Source: Cunninghamia lanceolata
Taxonomy: Eukaryota > Streptophyta > Pinopsida > Cupressales > Cupressaceae
DNA: 64,000 nucleotides
Assembly: GCA_027924645.1 (NCBI GenBank)
Contig: BSBN01001251.1
Location: 3,224,001 to 3,288,000 of the forward strand
Reading direction: 5' to 3'
Shown here piece after piece: positions 10,652-22,379 of this stretch (position 1 is its first letter; each line of letters begins with the position of its first letter). The position numbers and the translations under genes were made by a program. The notes beneath the pieces are model-generated. The model searched no databases, was not told the origin of the DNA, and saw nothing but the letters and a program-made list of their open reading frames with translations.

Positions 10652-13600
10652 TCATGACCAATGGTTGCACACACCGTGATAAACATTGAAGCTTTGATGG
10701 GAAGGCGGTGTAGGAAGCAATGGCAATGTTTTGTTAAGAGATGGGGGACATAGTGACTTAGGTACCCACATAGACTTAGTATTTTTATGATTTTTGTTTT
10801 GCTTGTGGGATTTTTGGAATTTTTGAGTGGAATGGGAATTTTGGATGGAAGGGGATGGTTGGGATTGTTGAGATGTGGATGCTCCATTTGACTTTCTTGA
10901 TATTTGCTTAGGGACCCAAACCATTTTGTTTTTAGACTTTTCTTGTGAAGGTATGGGTTTGGATAGCTTTTTGAATGTACTTTGATTTGACTTTTTACAT
11001 TAATGTCCCAAGACATAAGGATTTGTATGATTTTTGGATTTATAGGTAGAGGCATCCAAATTTTTATTTTTGAATCTCATGGGATGGGTGGAATGAGTGG
11101 AAGCTTCATGTTTAGACAATCTATGCATTTGTTGGTCATGATTAGGATTTTTAGGGGATTTATGGATAGGGGGATTAAAAGTGGATTTATGCATAAATGG
11201 ATAAGGGGATTGGATGATAGGGATATGAGGCATTGGAAGCAATGGAGGTAAATTAGATGGAGGGATATTAGGAGTTGGAACTAGTGGAGGTAAAGTAGAT
11301 GGTGGAAGGTGTATGGTCACATGATTTTGACATTTGTAGGATGATGGAGGTGGAATGGCAACATATGTTTTGGGTATATGGTGTGGTTTGTGATGGAAAG
11401 TGGTGGACTTATGATGCATGGAGGAATTACCAACATCTTTAGATTGTTTACCTTGGGGTGTATATCCAAGGCCATATGAGCATGGAGGGACCTTGACATG
11501 GATTGGCTCCAAAATACCTTGTTCATGAAGGCCTAAGCCTTTAACTTGGTAGTTCATGTTTTGGAGTATGCGATGGACAATGGGACTTGGTGTGCTTTGG
11601 GAACTAGACTTGAACTTATTATTGGATGGAGAAGGTGAGGTAGTAGACAATGGTTGTTGTTCCCCTAAGGAAGAACATTCATGGATGAGGGTGGTAAGAC
11701 TAATAGAATATGATGATGCATTTGCAACATGATCGATAGTGGATGACAAAGGATCATTAGGAACTTGAGTATCATTATGCTCATTAAGATCCAATCTATT
11801 GGTTTGATCATCTATGTTTTATTGGGAGCCAAGTGTCTCATCAAGGGAAGTAGATGTTGTGGAATTATGGATAGGGCTAGATGGAGGATGGATTGGAGCA
11901 ATTTGGATATCTTTCTCATGGATAGGTATAGGATTATGGATAAGATCAAGGTGCTCATGGATAGCTTCTTCATCATAGATATCATCTTGATCATACAAAA
12001 TATATGCGTTATGGATAGGATGGATTTGGATTGTTTGCTCATGGATAGGTATAGGATCAAGTTGCGCATGGATAGCTTCTTCATAGGTAATATCTTGATC
12101 ATAAAAAGGGTATAGGTTGTGGATGGGCTGAAGGGAAGGGATTCGATCTTGATTAGAATAAGGGCTTGATGTTTCCACATGCTTTAGATTAGACTCTTGA
12201 CATAGCTCTTGACTTTCTTGAATGGAAGTGGAAGTGAGAGACTCTTGGATAGACTTGATAAGCTCTTAACAATCCCCAACATGAGGGTATAATGGCTCTT
12301 GACTTGAACTCATGGTGGGAGACTCTGCAATAGACTTGAGGGGTTGTGGACTACATGATGAATTTGGAGGATTAGGCAAGGTGTTTGAAGGCTCTTTGGT
12401 AGACTCAAGGATAGGTGTTTGGTGACATGGAGATGGTTTATTCCTTGCTAATAGCCATTAGATCACATCCTTCATAAGTGTATGGGTAGATGAACAATAT
12501 AATGGATGGATAATAATGGTGGATGGTGTTGTAGGCTTAGGATTAGGATTTGGTGGATGGATAATAGGGGTGGAAGGTGTTGTAAGCTTATGATTAGGAT
12601 TTTGATTGGATGGAAGGATAATGGGATTGGACATATTAGGCTTTGGATTGGGTGGTTTTATCAAGGGTAGCTCAAGTAGTTGCGCTTGGACCAATTGTTG
12701 TAGGGTTATCTCCCAAGAATCCTTTTGTGGAAGATTGGAGGGACATGAAGACGAAGGTAATGAAGGGCTCAATGGATTAGAAGGTTGATGGACCAATGAA
12801 TTAGGATTGGGAGTACATGATGGTGTTGGTATAGGACTAGTAGGCTTGTGGATTGGCATTTGAGTGGATAATAATGGAGGGTACTCATAGGATACATAAT
12901 CTAGATTGGTATCTCCCTTGTCAAAGGTAGCATGAGGACCTAAGGACGTTTGGTATTGCTGCACATGGTAACTTAGGCAAGCATGTTCTTGTTGTGAAGG
13001 CACTTGATTAATTTGATGGTTAGGTGAAATGGTGGGATATGTAGATAAAATATCTTGGGGTATGGATTGATATGGATGTTGGTTGATATTAGAAGAAGTG
13101 GGGTATGGTGATGTATAATTGACATGATATGATTCAACATGTGGCACACTTTGATTAGAGACTAGAGGTGCTTGTGACACATGCAGGTTGATCATGTAAG
13201 ATGGTGTTAACAAAGGTTCTATTAATGTGGGAACATTTGGTTGGCTCATTTCTATAGATGTAGAGGATGCATGGAATGGATAGGTGGGTTGATTAGTCAA
13301 AGGTGGTGTTTGGATGTTATGTGTAGATATTGTGGGTTTGGTGGACATGGTAGTAATAGCATTATGGGTTTCCCTAGCAACAACAATATCATTGATTTAA
13401 CCTTGTTTTTTGATTGTGGATATGTCAAAGTCACTTGGCAATTTTGCTCCCCTTGAACTAATTGTAAGAGAAATCTATCGAGATTAGACTTTAAGAGCCT
13501 ATTGATAGTTTGTAAAGTTTTGAAGTCTTCTAGCTCCTCTAGATCATATTGATATTCTTCATAGGTAGATTGAGTGAAATGATATTGTGGTTCTTGAGTT

Positions 13601-14353
13601 GAGGATGATGTAGAATTGACATGTGATATGTGGAGGAATTGGGTTGATATGAAGTTGAGGGCATTTGATCTTGTTGCTAAGGTGACTTGGGCTCACATGT
13701 TCTTGTTGTGAAGTGAATTGACATGTTGATGTGGCATTGACATCGAAAGATGTGGGATAAGTTGATGTGGCATTGACTTGATGTGTGGATGAATTGGGTT
13801 TTGGACTTGTCTCATCCTCATAACTGAAGAGATAGCCTCCTCAAAGTAAGAACTTGGGCTTAGGAGGAGAGGCTCCTTGGAGTATAATCTTTGGCTTTGG
13901 GTTGTCCTCATCATTGGGATTAGGAGAAGGGACACCTCTAATTATGATCTTGGGTCTTGGTTTATCTTCATGATTTGGATTAGGAGGAGGGCCACCTTTA
14001 ATTTTGATCTTGAGTCTTAGTTTATCCTCATGATTTGGATTAGAAGGAGGGCCACCTTTAATTGTGATCTTGGGTCTTGCATTGTGTTCATGATTCGGAT
14101 TAGGAGGAGGGGTACCTTTAATTATGATCTTGGGTCTTGCATTGTCTTCATGATTTGGATTAGGAGGAGGGCCACCTTTAATTGTGATCTTGGGTCTTGG
14201 ATTATCCTCATGATTTGAATTAGGAGAAGGGGCATCTCTAATTGCGATATTGGGTCTTGGATTATCCTCATGATTTGGATTAGGAAGAGGGGCTCCTCGG
14301 ATTATAAGCTTTGGTCTTGGATTGGGCATAGGCTTGCTAAGGATTACAACCAT
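10652..14353 (-). pseudogene. E1 G-patch, Pro/His/Ser-rich protein (element-encoded, function unknown)
   Basis: Open segments 14353-13841, 13348-12458, 12178-11819, 11794-11000 and 10924-10652 all lie in the same minus-strand frame, so this was one ORF of roughly 1,200 codons, now cut by stops. Order: start MVVILSKPMPNPRPK; a 20-residue repeat (PNPNHEDNPRPKI type) about seven times; a Pro/Ser/Thr/Gln-rich region; a Tyr-Asp-Gln/Ile-His-rich stretch; a G-patch-like motif NYQVKGLGLHEQGILEPI...GLGYTP (about 11450-11560); a basic region; and two W-V-P-K boxes (MVWVPKQ, MWVPKS) near the end. E2 encodes a homologue at 30198-32495. G-patch motifs bind RNA or helicases and also occur in some plant gypsy polyproteins. 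A Gag-like or RNA-binding role is inference. One stop (TGA after KFLL, about 13840) also occurs in E2. Confidence 0.75.
13861..14325 (-). repeat. 60 bp tandem repeat encoding a 20-residue unit
   Basis: Seven full units with a period of exactly 60 bp plus a partial one. Each contains gatcttgggtcttg followed by tcctcatgatttggattagg or close variants. Because 60 is divisible by three, the repeat stays in frame and encodes PNPNHEDxxRPKIxIKGxPP. At the matching place E2 (about 30200-30290) has only one such segment, so the array expanded in E1 or its lineage. Confidence 0.95.
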
Positions 14354-16667
14354 TGTGACAAGTGGACTAGAACTAGGATGATGATGTGGAGTGATTGGGA
14401 TGAAATTGATTGGATGAGATTAGGGATGATGTTGATTGGGTGATGTGGAATGATGATTAGATGATGTGAAGGGATTAAGACAATGATTAGGATGTGATTG
14501 CTTGGATGACTAGGATGAAGATGATGATTTAGAATGATTAGGATATGATTAGGGTATGACTAGGATGATTAGGGTGAGTTATCTTAGAATTAATGTGTTG
14601 GGAAGAATGTTTAGAATGACTTGTTTATATGTTTGTATTTATAGCGATTGCAAAATTTGCTTTTGGATTACACTGTGTGTGTTTTTGTCTCAACATTTCA
14701 GATCAAACTTAGTGAACCATCATTAGGAAGAGGATACAAAATGATGGATCACTGAGTGTGATCCGAAACGTTGAGATAAAAACACACATAGTGTAATCTA
14801 AAAGAAAATTTTGTAATTACTATGGACTATGGAAATCTCATGCCTACTTTTGTGTTTATAGCTTGATTTGACAATTTGCAAACAAATGATCACACATGTA
14901 CACTCATGAATCACACACACAAGACACATAAGCAAGTTTGACTTTGAAATTTTGAAGAATGTGATGGTTAAGCAAGCACACATGGAAGACATGTCAACAA
15001 GCCCTAGATTAGTCAAGTAGGTGTGGCCAATTATATATTAAGTTAGGTTTCACAAGTTGACTAAGGATGTCCCCAATATACACGAGGTTTCCATGAAATG
15101 AAAGAAAAATAAGGCCACACAATCAAGAGAAAGGGGTAACCCACCCTTCACCTTCACTTCCCAAAGGTATAAAGTTTTTTGGGGCTTAGCCAAGAGTGAC
15201 AAAATTTTGACTTCCAAAGAGGGTGTCTTTTGATTCACACCTCACTATTTATACTCCATTGGAATGCTAGAGTTGAGGTCGTCCCTTGGATTGGTGTGTC
15301 TCCAAGTAGGCCTCCTAGGAAGGGTATGACAAAAGCAAACCAAGTGAGGTGTTTTTGATCTCCAAGATCACCTTGAAGTGTGAGGAGAGAGCATGCATAC
15401 ACACGCACACTTGATTCACACTCGCACTTGTTAATTTCACGTCAAGAAAATAAATGTGTGAGGTGTGAAATTGAATGGATGAGAGGTGTTTTTGATTCTC
15501 AAGATCACACGAAGCGCATGAGAAGAGCATACACACCTCTAATCACACTCAAGTTCACCAAGAAATGAATTCAAAATATGTGATAGAAGACAATGGTATG
15601 TCTTAAGCCCAATTTCAATGTGTGATTAAAGACAATAGTATGTTTTAATGCCCAAAATCCAAATGTGTGATGCAAACAAGATATTCTTTTTATGCCCAAA
15701 TTCAAGTGTTTTGCAAACAAGATTGATTGATTGAAATGAAACGAGATGAGAGATGAATGGAGTGCACTTAATAAAATTGCTTTCCAATCTACTGTATGTG
15801 TTGATGCAAATGTTGTTCCAGCTTTGTGTGATCACCTACAAATCACAAATCCTAAAAAAAATAAGTAAACTTGCATAGAAAACTGTTATGTGAAAAAAAT
15901 GAAATTGGATAAAATCTATTGTAAATTAATAGTGATAGGAAAATGAATAGCATGAGCAGATTTTAGACAAAATTCTATGCACTTTTAAAAAACATTCGTG
16001 AAAAATGGATCAATTTTGCAAGAGTTATGCATGTTTGAAGTTTAAAATGAACGTTGACTTTGACTAAGAAACAAGCCTAATAAACGGTATAGTCACCTAA
16101 TAAAATATCCACCACTGTGTAGTTGACTGAATTAGATTTCCAACAAGCCCTTTTGCATGAATTTTCAATGTTGTATGATGAAGTTATGAAGAAAAGAAAA
16201 AAATACCCTATTAGGGCATGTAGGAGACACAAGGGCAACTAACGGTTAAAACAAACTGCTACTGATTTGAGAAAGAAGTGGTCATATGGCATGGTCAAAG
16301 ACTGAGTGGCTTACTTGGCAGTTTATAGAGATTGAAGCCCTTGGTCACCCATGTGACCAAGGGTGAGGTTAGGGCAAAAAATAAAAACTAAGGGGTGGAC
16401 TAGCTGCCCCTCTACCCACTCCTGAATGTGACCAAGGGATATCAAATGTGACTAGGAGCTACGTATGGTGGCCACGGCTAATTTCAATGAGTTAGGATTA
16501 ATGTTGGGAGTTAATGGCTACATTTGTTTACACAGAGCATCGGCAGTCTGTGAAGATTGCGACCCTCAATAGGAAGAGAACAAACCCCAACAGGAAGACA
16601 GTGACATTAGGTTGAGAAACAGTGAGTGCTTGGACGAGGTGGCAAGGAGGTGTTACTATTGAACTAC
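14354..16667 (-). other. E1 leader (5' untranslated) region, distal part
   Basis: About 2.3 kb upstream of the ORF on the element's sense strand, with no domain-like translation. 15340-15560 contains two related blocks (tttttgat ctccaagatca and tttttgattctcaagatcac) with nearby cacacac words. E2 has a counterpart at 28470-28650. Two nearly complementary blocks at about 14665-14710 and 14755-14800 (gtgatccgaaacgttgaga against tctcaacatttcagatca) could form a hairpin. Confidence 0.5.
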
Positions 16668-18037
16668 ATGGGACAACTAAGAGGGGGGGTGAATCAGTTG
16701 TCCTAAAAAATTTAACCAAATATGATCATCAACTTATCAATTACTTATATTCAGATATAACCATGAAAGCATTAAATGAGAAGCTCAACACAAAAGCATA
16801 AACAACACAGGAGACACCAGATTTTTACGTGGAAAACCTTAAAAGTGAAAAAACACGGTGGGTGTTAGCCCATAGAAATATATAAGTTATATCAACACTG
16901 AAAAATATAGGCTCACTACCTACAGGGCTCACTACCCAAATTGCTCACTGCAAAGAAAGGCTCACTGCCAAAAGGGTTGAATTGAGATAACAACATCTAC
17001 TTCATGCCAAGGTTTAGTTCCATTGAATCGCAAACACCTCTGCTCTGCTACTTTACTTCACTTTATCTTCAAATCTTCACACTTGGATACTTTTTCATGA
17101 CTCAATTACAAGTATTTATACACTACATCAACCTTGGAATGATCATCAAGGTCAGCATTACAATCATCAACCGGTGGAACAATCTCCAAGGTTGGCATTA
17201 CAAACATACATAAAATAGGACTGAACCTAATACAAATTTAGCTAAGGAAAATATGTAAGAATGTGTACAGATCACACCACACCTTAGCTAGGAATCAAAC
17301 ACAATCTTCCACGCTACAACACGCTATCACAATCTTCAATGCATCTTCGCAAGTGATGAATTCAACCAGGTCGGCCAAGACAGATATTAACACAAGTATT
17401 CTCAAGAACACACTTCATGCATGATCTAAATTACACCTTGCGAACCAATCTGAATGTAGGAGCATGATTAGGAGACATCCACAAGCACATTATAATCTCC
17501 AGGAACAACCGCACGATCTCTAACAACTCTATCAACAAGATTCTTCAAACCGGAGCACAAGAACAACGCTACCAGCCACTGTCATGAGTAAAAGATAGAT
17601 TGCGGACCACCAAATCATGAACCATTTCACTTGAAGGGAATTAACATCATTACAAACTTACTTCCAGAGCCACAGACCAAAATACTTCAATGTGGAGCAA
17701 AACACTTTCCAAAGACACAGAAAAAGCTGTTTTCACTCTGGTGAACATATCTCACTCAATTCTTCATACCGGAGGCTCAAACTCAGAATATACCATCTTC
17801 AGACAGGCTTCTAAATAACTTCCAATCTGCAGGTAAAGATACTCATTCTGCAAAAAATGTGGAGCATTCTTCTAGACTATTTGTCTGCATGTAATGCATT
17901 GTTTCTACTGCAACACATTGTTATCACTGGAGGGGCTAATTTTCTCAATATCCTCAACAAAGTAAGAGCACAGTTGACACCAATGACAACATAGATATGT
18001 TGACATTAATGAAAACACTGATTAGGCACATACTTGC
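16668..18037 (-). repeat. LTR-like repeat, copy A, nested in E1 leader
   Basis: This segment begins near 'acaactaagaggggggg' and ends near acatacttgcaa. It shares long stretches with 22380-23503, for example 'atttatacactacatcaacc', 'gacctaatacaaatt' and 'ggagacatccacaagcac'. On the minus strand it would start TGCAAGTATGTGCC. The purine run and the 'acgtggaaaaccttaaaa' block are of a kind seen in plant LTRs. No target duplication was found, so the exact ends are approximate. A solo LTR or a fragment are both possible. Confidence 0.65.
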
Positions 18038-18780
18038 AATAGTTATGGTGGTGGGAGATCTAACTGCCACTGACGGTGGCCAAGGGGTGTCGACCTGGCG
18101 GAAGGGTAGGTTTAGGTTTTTTCAGAGGTGTTGTAGTGGAATTGATGGTGGCGGCAGAGCCGATGGTCACCACCAATAGTGGTGGTGACTAGGAGTTAAG
18201 GATTGAGTGGGGGTGTCAAATGAGACAGGAGTGGCAGAGGTCTGATGGTGTTAGGGTTTTGGAGGATTGCAGCCAGGGTTTAAGCAAGGCAGCAGAGGAC
18301 TATATAATATAGTCGACGGTGGTAGGTTAGGAAGAGGTGGCACTAGGGTTTCTTGATAGTGGCGATTGAATTAGGGCTTGCTTATTTTTTAAACTTGCAA
18401 GCACATTTTCTCTACAACACCACATAAACAAACCATATACTCTGTAAACCCTAAAACAAAATAGCCTGCAACCAATAATATTAACTAGAAATTTCACCTA
18501 CAACCACAATGAAATGAGCTATGAAAAACCATAAATTTGACTGAAGACCCCTGCACAGGGGTCGTACGGGTCTATATAGATCTGTACGGTACGACCCTGC
18601 GGTAGGGGCCAAACTAAAAAATTTTCAATTTTTTTCCTTTAGCGAAATGTATCAAATTTTATGTCATTTTTCACTTGTGAGGCCTCCTGGACACAATGAC
18701 ATGGTTCGTTTCAGGCCTGGAGGTCACCTGCAAAAGTCAAGTTCCTAAAATTGACCAAAAATGTTAGATTTACATGATTT
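18038..18780 (-). other. E1 leader, proximal part
   Basis: About 740 bp between nested copy A and the primer-binding site. No coding domain is visible. It is richer in G/C (ggtggtg and tgatggtggcgg words at 18040-18190) than its surroundings, and includes gtcgtacgggtctatat. Nothing further was recognised. Confidence 0.5.
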
Positions 18781-18796
18781 CACATCAGGTTCACCA
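18781..18796 (-). other. E1 primer-binding-like site
   Basis: On the minus strand, two bases after the 5' LTR end, the sequence reads TGGTGAACCTGATGTG. It starts with TGG, as expected for pairing to a tRNA CCA end. The same 16-mer follows the 5' LTR of E3 (50207-50222), and E2 has TGGTGAACCTAACGTG at 27251. I could not match it to a particular tRNA. Confidence 0.75.
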
Positions 18797-18798
18797 AA

Positions 18799-19702
18799 TG
18801 TAGCTAGAGTAAAATCATGGTAAATGGATAAACAACAAACAACTAAACCCTAACAAGCATAATAGAGCACAAGATAGCATGAAAATAAAAATAACAAATG
18901 CAAATATAAACCGATCTCCAAGCTAGATTTGATTTATCTCCATTGCTCTTCTCAATCTTGCATAAGAATGCATGATTTCGAAGGTTGAATGTGGGAGGAA
19001 TGTTGGGTGCTCACTATTTCAGAAACATAACAATGGCATAAGGATGAATGATGCAAAGGCTCTAATGGTATTTTGATAGCATAAGGATACTTGAAAACTC
19101 ATTGATCAAATGGCTTGTGAGAGGGTTGATTTATAGGAAAGGTTGATTTCAATGAATGGTTGAGATTGAAAGTTCAAATGAACGATGTGGACGAATAGGA
19201 TCGATTAGGTTTTCCCACTCCTTGAGGAGTTGTAGTCATGTGACAAGTGTGCGAAGGAGAATAAAGGAGACTAAATTTAAATAAAAGATTATTTAAATTA
19301 GTTGTGCATGTGAAGGATATTAAATGAAAGTTGTACTACCACACATGATTGAATTGAGAGGTGGACAAGTGTTGGAATGTGGTGAAAGATGATGATTAAT
19401 TCAAATAATTTATTTGAATTAGTTGGAAAATGGGAGAGGGCTTATTTAAATAAATGTTTTATTTATTTAAATTAGAGGAAAGGTGGGAAATTAATTAAGT
19501 AAATAGGATTTATTTAATTAATTGGCTAGTGGGATAAATGGGATTACGATGTGAAATTAATTAAATAAATAGGATTTATTTAATTAATTGGAAAGTTGGA
19601 TAAGTGGAATTAGGAGTGGGATTAGGACAAAATGCTACATGATGTCTCTAATAATGTATTTGACTAGGTGTTGCAAGACATGGACAATTTTAGCTATCTA
19701 CA
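18799..19702 (-). repeat. E1 5' LTR (904 bp) with promoter
   Basis: Direct partner of 7505-8411. In the element's orientation it starts TGTAGATAGC and ends CTAGCTACA. A TATAAATC box on the minus strand at 19128-19135 is well placed to start the element's RNA inside the LTR. Confidence 0.95.
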
Positions 19703-19779
19703 ATTATAATATATATAATAATTAAAATTATATATTATAATATATAATAGTTCTAATTCTAATTATATTATATATTATA

Positions 19780-20052
19780 TTTAAGATTAGAGTTATGGTT
19801 AGCATTAATGTTAGGATTAGGGGTAGGGTTAGGGGTAGAAATATAATTAGGGTTAAAATTAGGGTTGGGATTATGTTTATCATTAGGATTAGTGTTATTA
19901 TTAGAGTTACAACCAAAATTAGGGTTAGAATTATGTTAAATAGGGTTAGATTTAGAAATACAATTAGATTGAGGGTTTTGAGGCTTATAAAACAATGCTA
20001 AGTGCAATCTTATTGTTGTGGTTAGAATTAGGGTTAGATTTAGAATTAGGGT
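19780..20052 (+). repeat. Degenerate telomere-type repeat, TTAGGG strand
   Basis: Words such as ttagggttaggg, attaggg and gttagaatt dominate the plus strand, derived from a 6 bp TTAGGG-like unit with many changes. This arm ends at about 20052 and is followed within 40 bp by an array of opposite sense. The open frames through it encode only repetitive Ile/Arg/Val strings and are not genes. Confidence 0.9.
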
Positions 20053-20088
20053 ACCTATTTTTAAGGAATATTTTAATCTCAATGTTGA

Positions 20089-22356
20089 ACCCTAACCTTA
20101 ATTCTAACAATAACCCTAACCCTAATACTAACCCTAATTTTTACAATAACCCAAACCCTAATACTAACCTTGACTCTAATTCAAACCCTAATTATAATTC
20201 TAATCCTAACATGAATCTTGACCCTAATTCTAACCTAATAATAAGCCTATATGCAACCCTAGTTTTAACCTTATCTCTAATTCTAACCATAACTCTATCC
20301 CTAATTCTAAACCTAACATTAACCCTAACCATAAAATTGATTATAACTATAATTTTAATTCTAACACCGATTCGAAGCCTAAGCCTAACCCTAATTCTAA
20401 TCGTAACCCTAAATCTCACCCTCACCCCAAGCCTAACCCTTATTATAACCCTAACCTAGTTTTGATTGTAATTCTCATTCTAATTGTCACCCTTTTTCAA
20501 ATTGTAACCCTAATTCTAAATGTAATTCTAACCCTAATCCTAACCATGATTCTAGCTATATTTCTAACCCTAACCCTAATTATAACCCTAATCCTAACCC
20601 TAACCCTAACCCTAACCCTAATTCTAATTGTAACCCTAAATCTCACCCCAACCCTAACCCTTATTATAACCCTAACCCTAGTTTTGACCCTAATTCTCAT
20701 TCTAATTATCACCCTTCTTTAGACTATAACCTGAATTCTAATTATAATTATAACCCTAATCCTAACCCTAATTCTATCTGTAATTCCAACCCTAACCCTA
20801 ATTATAACCCTAATCATAACCCTAACCCTAACCTTAATTCTAATCGTAACCCTAAATCTCACCCTAACTCTAACCCTTATTATCACCCTAACCCTATTTT
20901 TGATCCCAATTCTCATTCTAATTGTCACCCTTTTTCAAACTATAACACTAATTCTAATTGTAATTCTAACCCTAAATATAACCCTAACCTAACTCTAACC
21001 CTAACCCTAACCTTTATTCTAACCCTAAACATAGCTCTAATTTTAACCCTAAGGTTGATCCTAATGGAAATCATATCCCCGACCTTAATACTAAACTTAA
21101 TCCTAATTGTAACCCTAACCCTAACTTTAATTCTAACATTAACCCTAATTATAGTCGTAACCCTAATTCTAACCCTAACCCTTACCCCGACCCTAATTAT
21201 AATCCTAACCCTAACCCTAATCCTAATTTTAAACCTAACCCTAACCGTTATTCTAACCCTAAACATAACTCTAATTTTAACCCTAATCCTAACCTAACTC
21301 TAACCCTAAGCTTGACAATAATTCAAAACCTAACCCTAACCTTAATACTAATCTTGATGCTAATTGAACTCTAACCCTAACTCTATCTTGAACCCTAACC
21401 TCAACTGTAACTCTAATTCTTACCCTAATTCTAATATTAACCTACCTTAATTCTAACCCTAATTCTAATAGGAACCATAACCTTAACTCTAACCCTAACC
21501 CTAACCCTAATTCTAATCATAATCCTTATTCTACCCTAACTATAACCCTAATTTTAAATCTAGAAATAACCCCAATTCTAACCTTTACCTTAATCCTAAT
21601 TCTAACTATGATTTTAAGCCCAACTCTAAACCCGACTTCTAACCCTAAGTCTAGCCTAGCCCTAACCCCAATTGTAACTCTAATGCTTACCCTAACTCTA
21701 ATTCTTACTCTAATTCTAATAGTAACCCACCTTAACTAACCCTAATTCTAACTATGATTTTAACCCTAACCCTAATTTTAAATCTAAAAAATAACCCTAA
21801 TTCTAACCCTAATCCTAATTCTAACTATAATTTTAACCCTAACCCTAACCTAAATTCTAAACCTAACTCAAGCCCTAACCCTAACCCTAACTATAACTCT
21901 AATGCTTACCCTAATTTAGTGACCCTAATTCTAACTATAACCCTAACCTCAATTCCAATCGTAACCCTAATTATAACCCTAACCCGATTCTAACATTAAC
22001 CCTAATTTGAATCCTAACCCTAACCTAAATTCTACCCTAACTCTAGCCCTAACCCTAACCCTAACCCTAACTACAACTCGAATGGTTACCCTAGTTTAGT
22101 AACCCTAATTCTAACTCTAACCCTAGCCTCAATTCCAACCCTAATGTGATTCTAACGTTAACCCTAATTCTAATAGTATTCCACCTTAATTCTAACCCTA
22201 ATTATAATAGGAACCCTAGTCCTAACTCTAACCCTAACCTAGGTAACCCTATTCATAATCATAATCGTGATTCTATCCTAACTCTAGCCCTAACCCTAAT
22301 TGTAACTCTAATGCTTACCCTAATTTAGTAACCCTAATTCTAACTCTAACCCTAAC
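20089..22356 (-). repeat. Degenerate telomere-type repeat, CCCTAA strand, with higher-order units
   Basis: About 2.3 kb of ccctaa words with variants (ctaatt, cctaac, ttataa). Short perfect runs exist, for example near 20600. A higher-order unit of roughly 215-230 bp is visible: 'gtaaccctaaatctcaccc' recurs near 20402, 20630 and 20845, each followed by an 'attctcattctaattgtcac'-type block. A second one recurs near 21900, 22080 and 22310 (atgcttaccctaatttagt type). The unit is mainly 6 bp, not the common plant 7 bp TTTAGGG. Translations give Leu/Thr/Ile/Asn repeats that are not genes. Confidence 0.92.
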
Positions 22357-22379
22357 ATCATTTTCACTATGTAGAAAAT

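Larger units (their letters stand above)
7505..19702 (-). mobile_element. E1: complete non-autonomous LTR retrotransposon, 12.2 kb
   Basis: Two direct repeats, 7505-8411 and 18799-19702, enclose an internal region. Both begin TGTAGCTAG and end TCTACA or TATCTACA on the plus strand. The bases next to the ends are ATTAT on both sides (7500-7504 and 19703-19707), a perfect 5 bp target-site duplication. A primer-binding-like site lies inside the right LTR and a polypurine tract inside the left LTR, both on the minus strand, so transcription runs right to left. The internal region has no protease, RT, RNase H or integrase that I can find. Instead it encodes one long G-patch protein (10652-14353). 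A 1.4 kb LTR-like repeat (16668-18037) is nested in the leader. A 60 bp sample of the LTRs (7701-7760 against 18991-19050) shows 4 differences, so the insertion is old. Confidence 0.95.

Noticed and set aside
13858..14353. CRISPR-like array (regular 60 bp period)
   Set aside because: Units are contiguous with no repeat/spacer alternation and encode an in-frame protein repeat in a plant-type retroelement.
19795..22328. Open frames of Leu/Thr/Ile/Asn or Arg/Val/Ile repeats in the telomere-like array
   Set aside because: They exist on both strands in several frames because the repeat unit lacks stops. There is no start context or domain.
19780..22356. True chromosome end
   Set aside because: Units are strongly degenerate, the strand sense switches, and unrelated elements continue on both sides, so it is interstitial.
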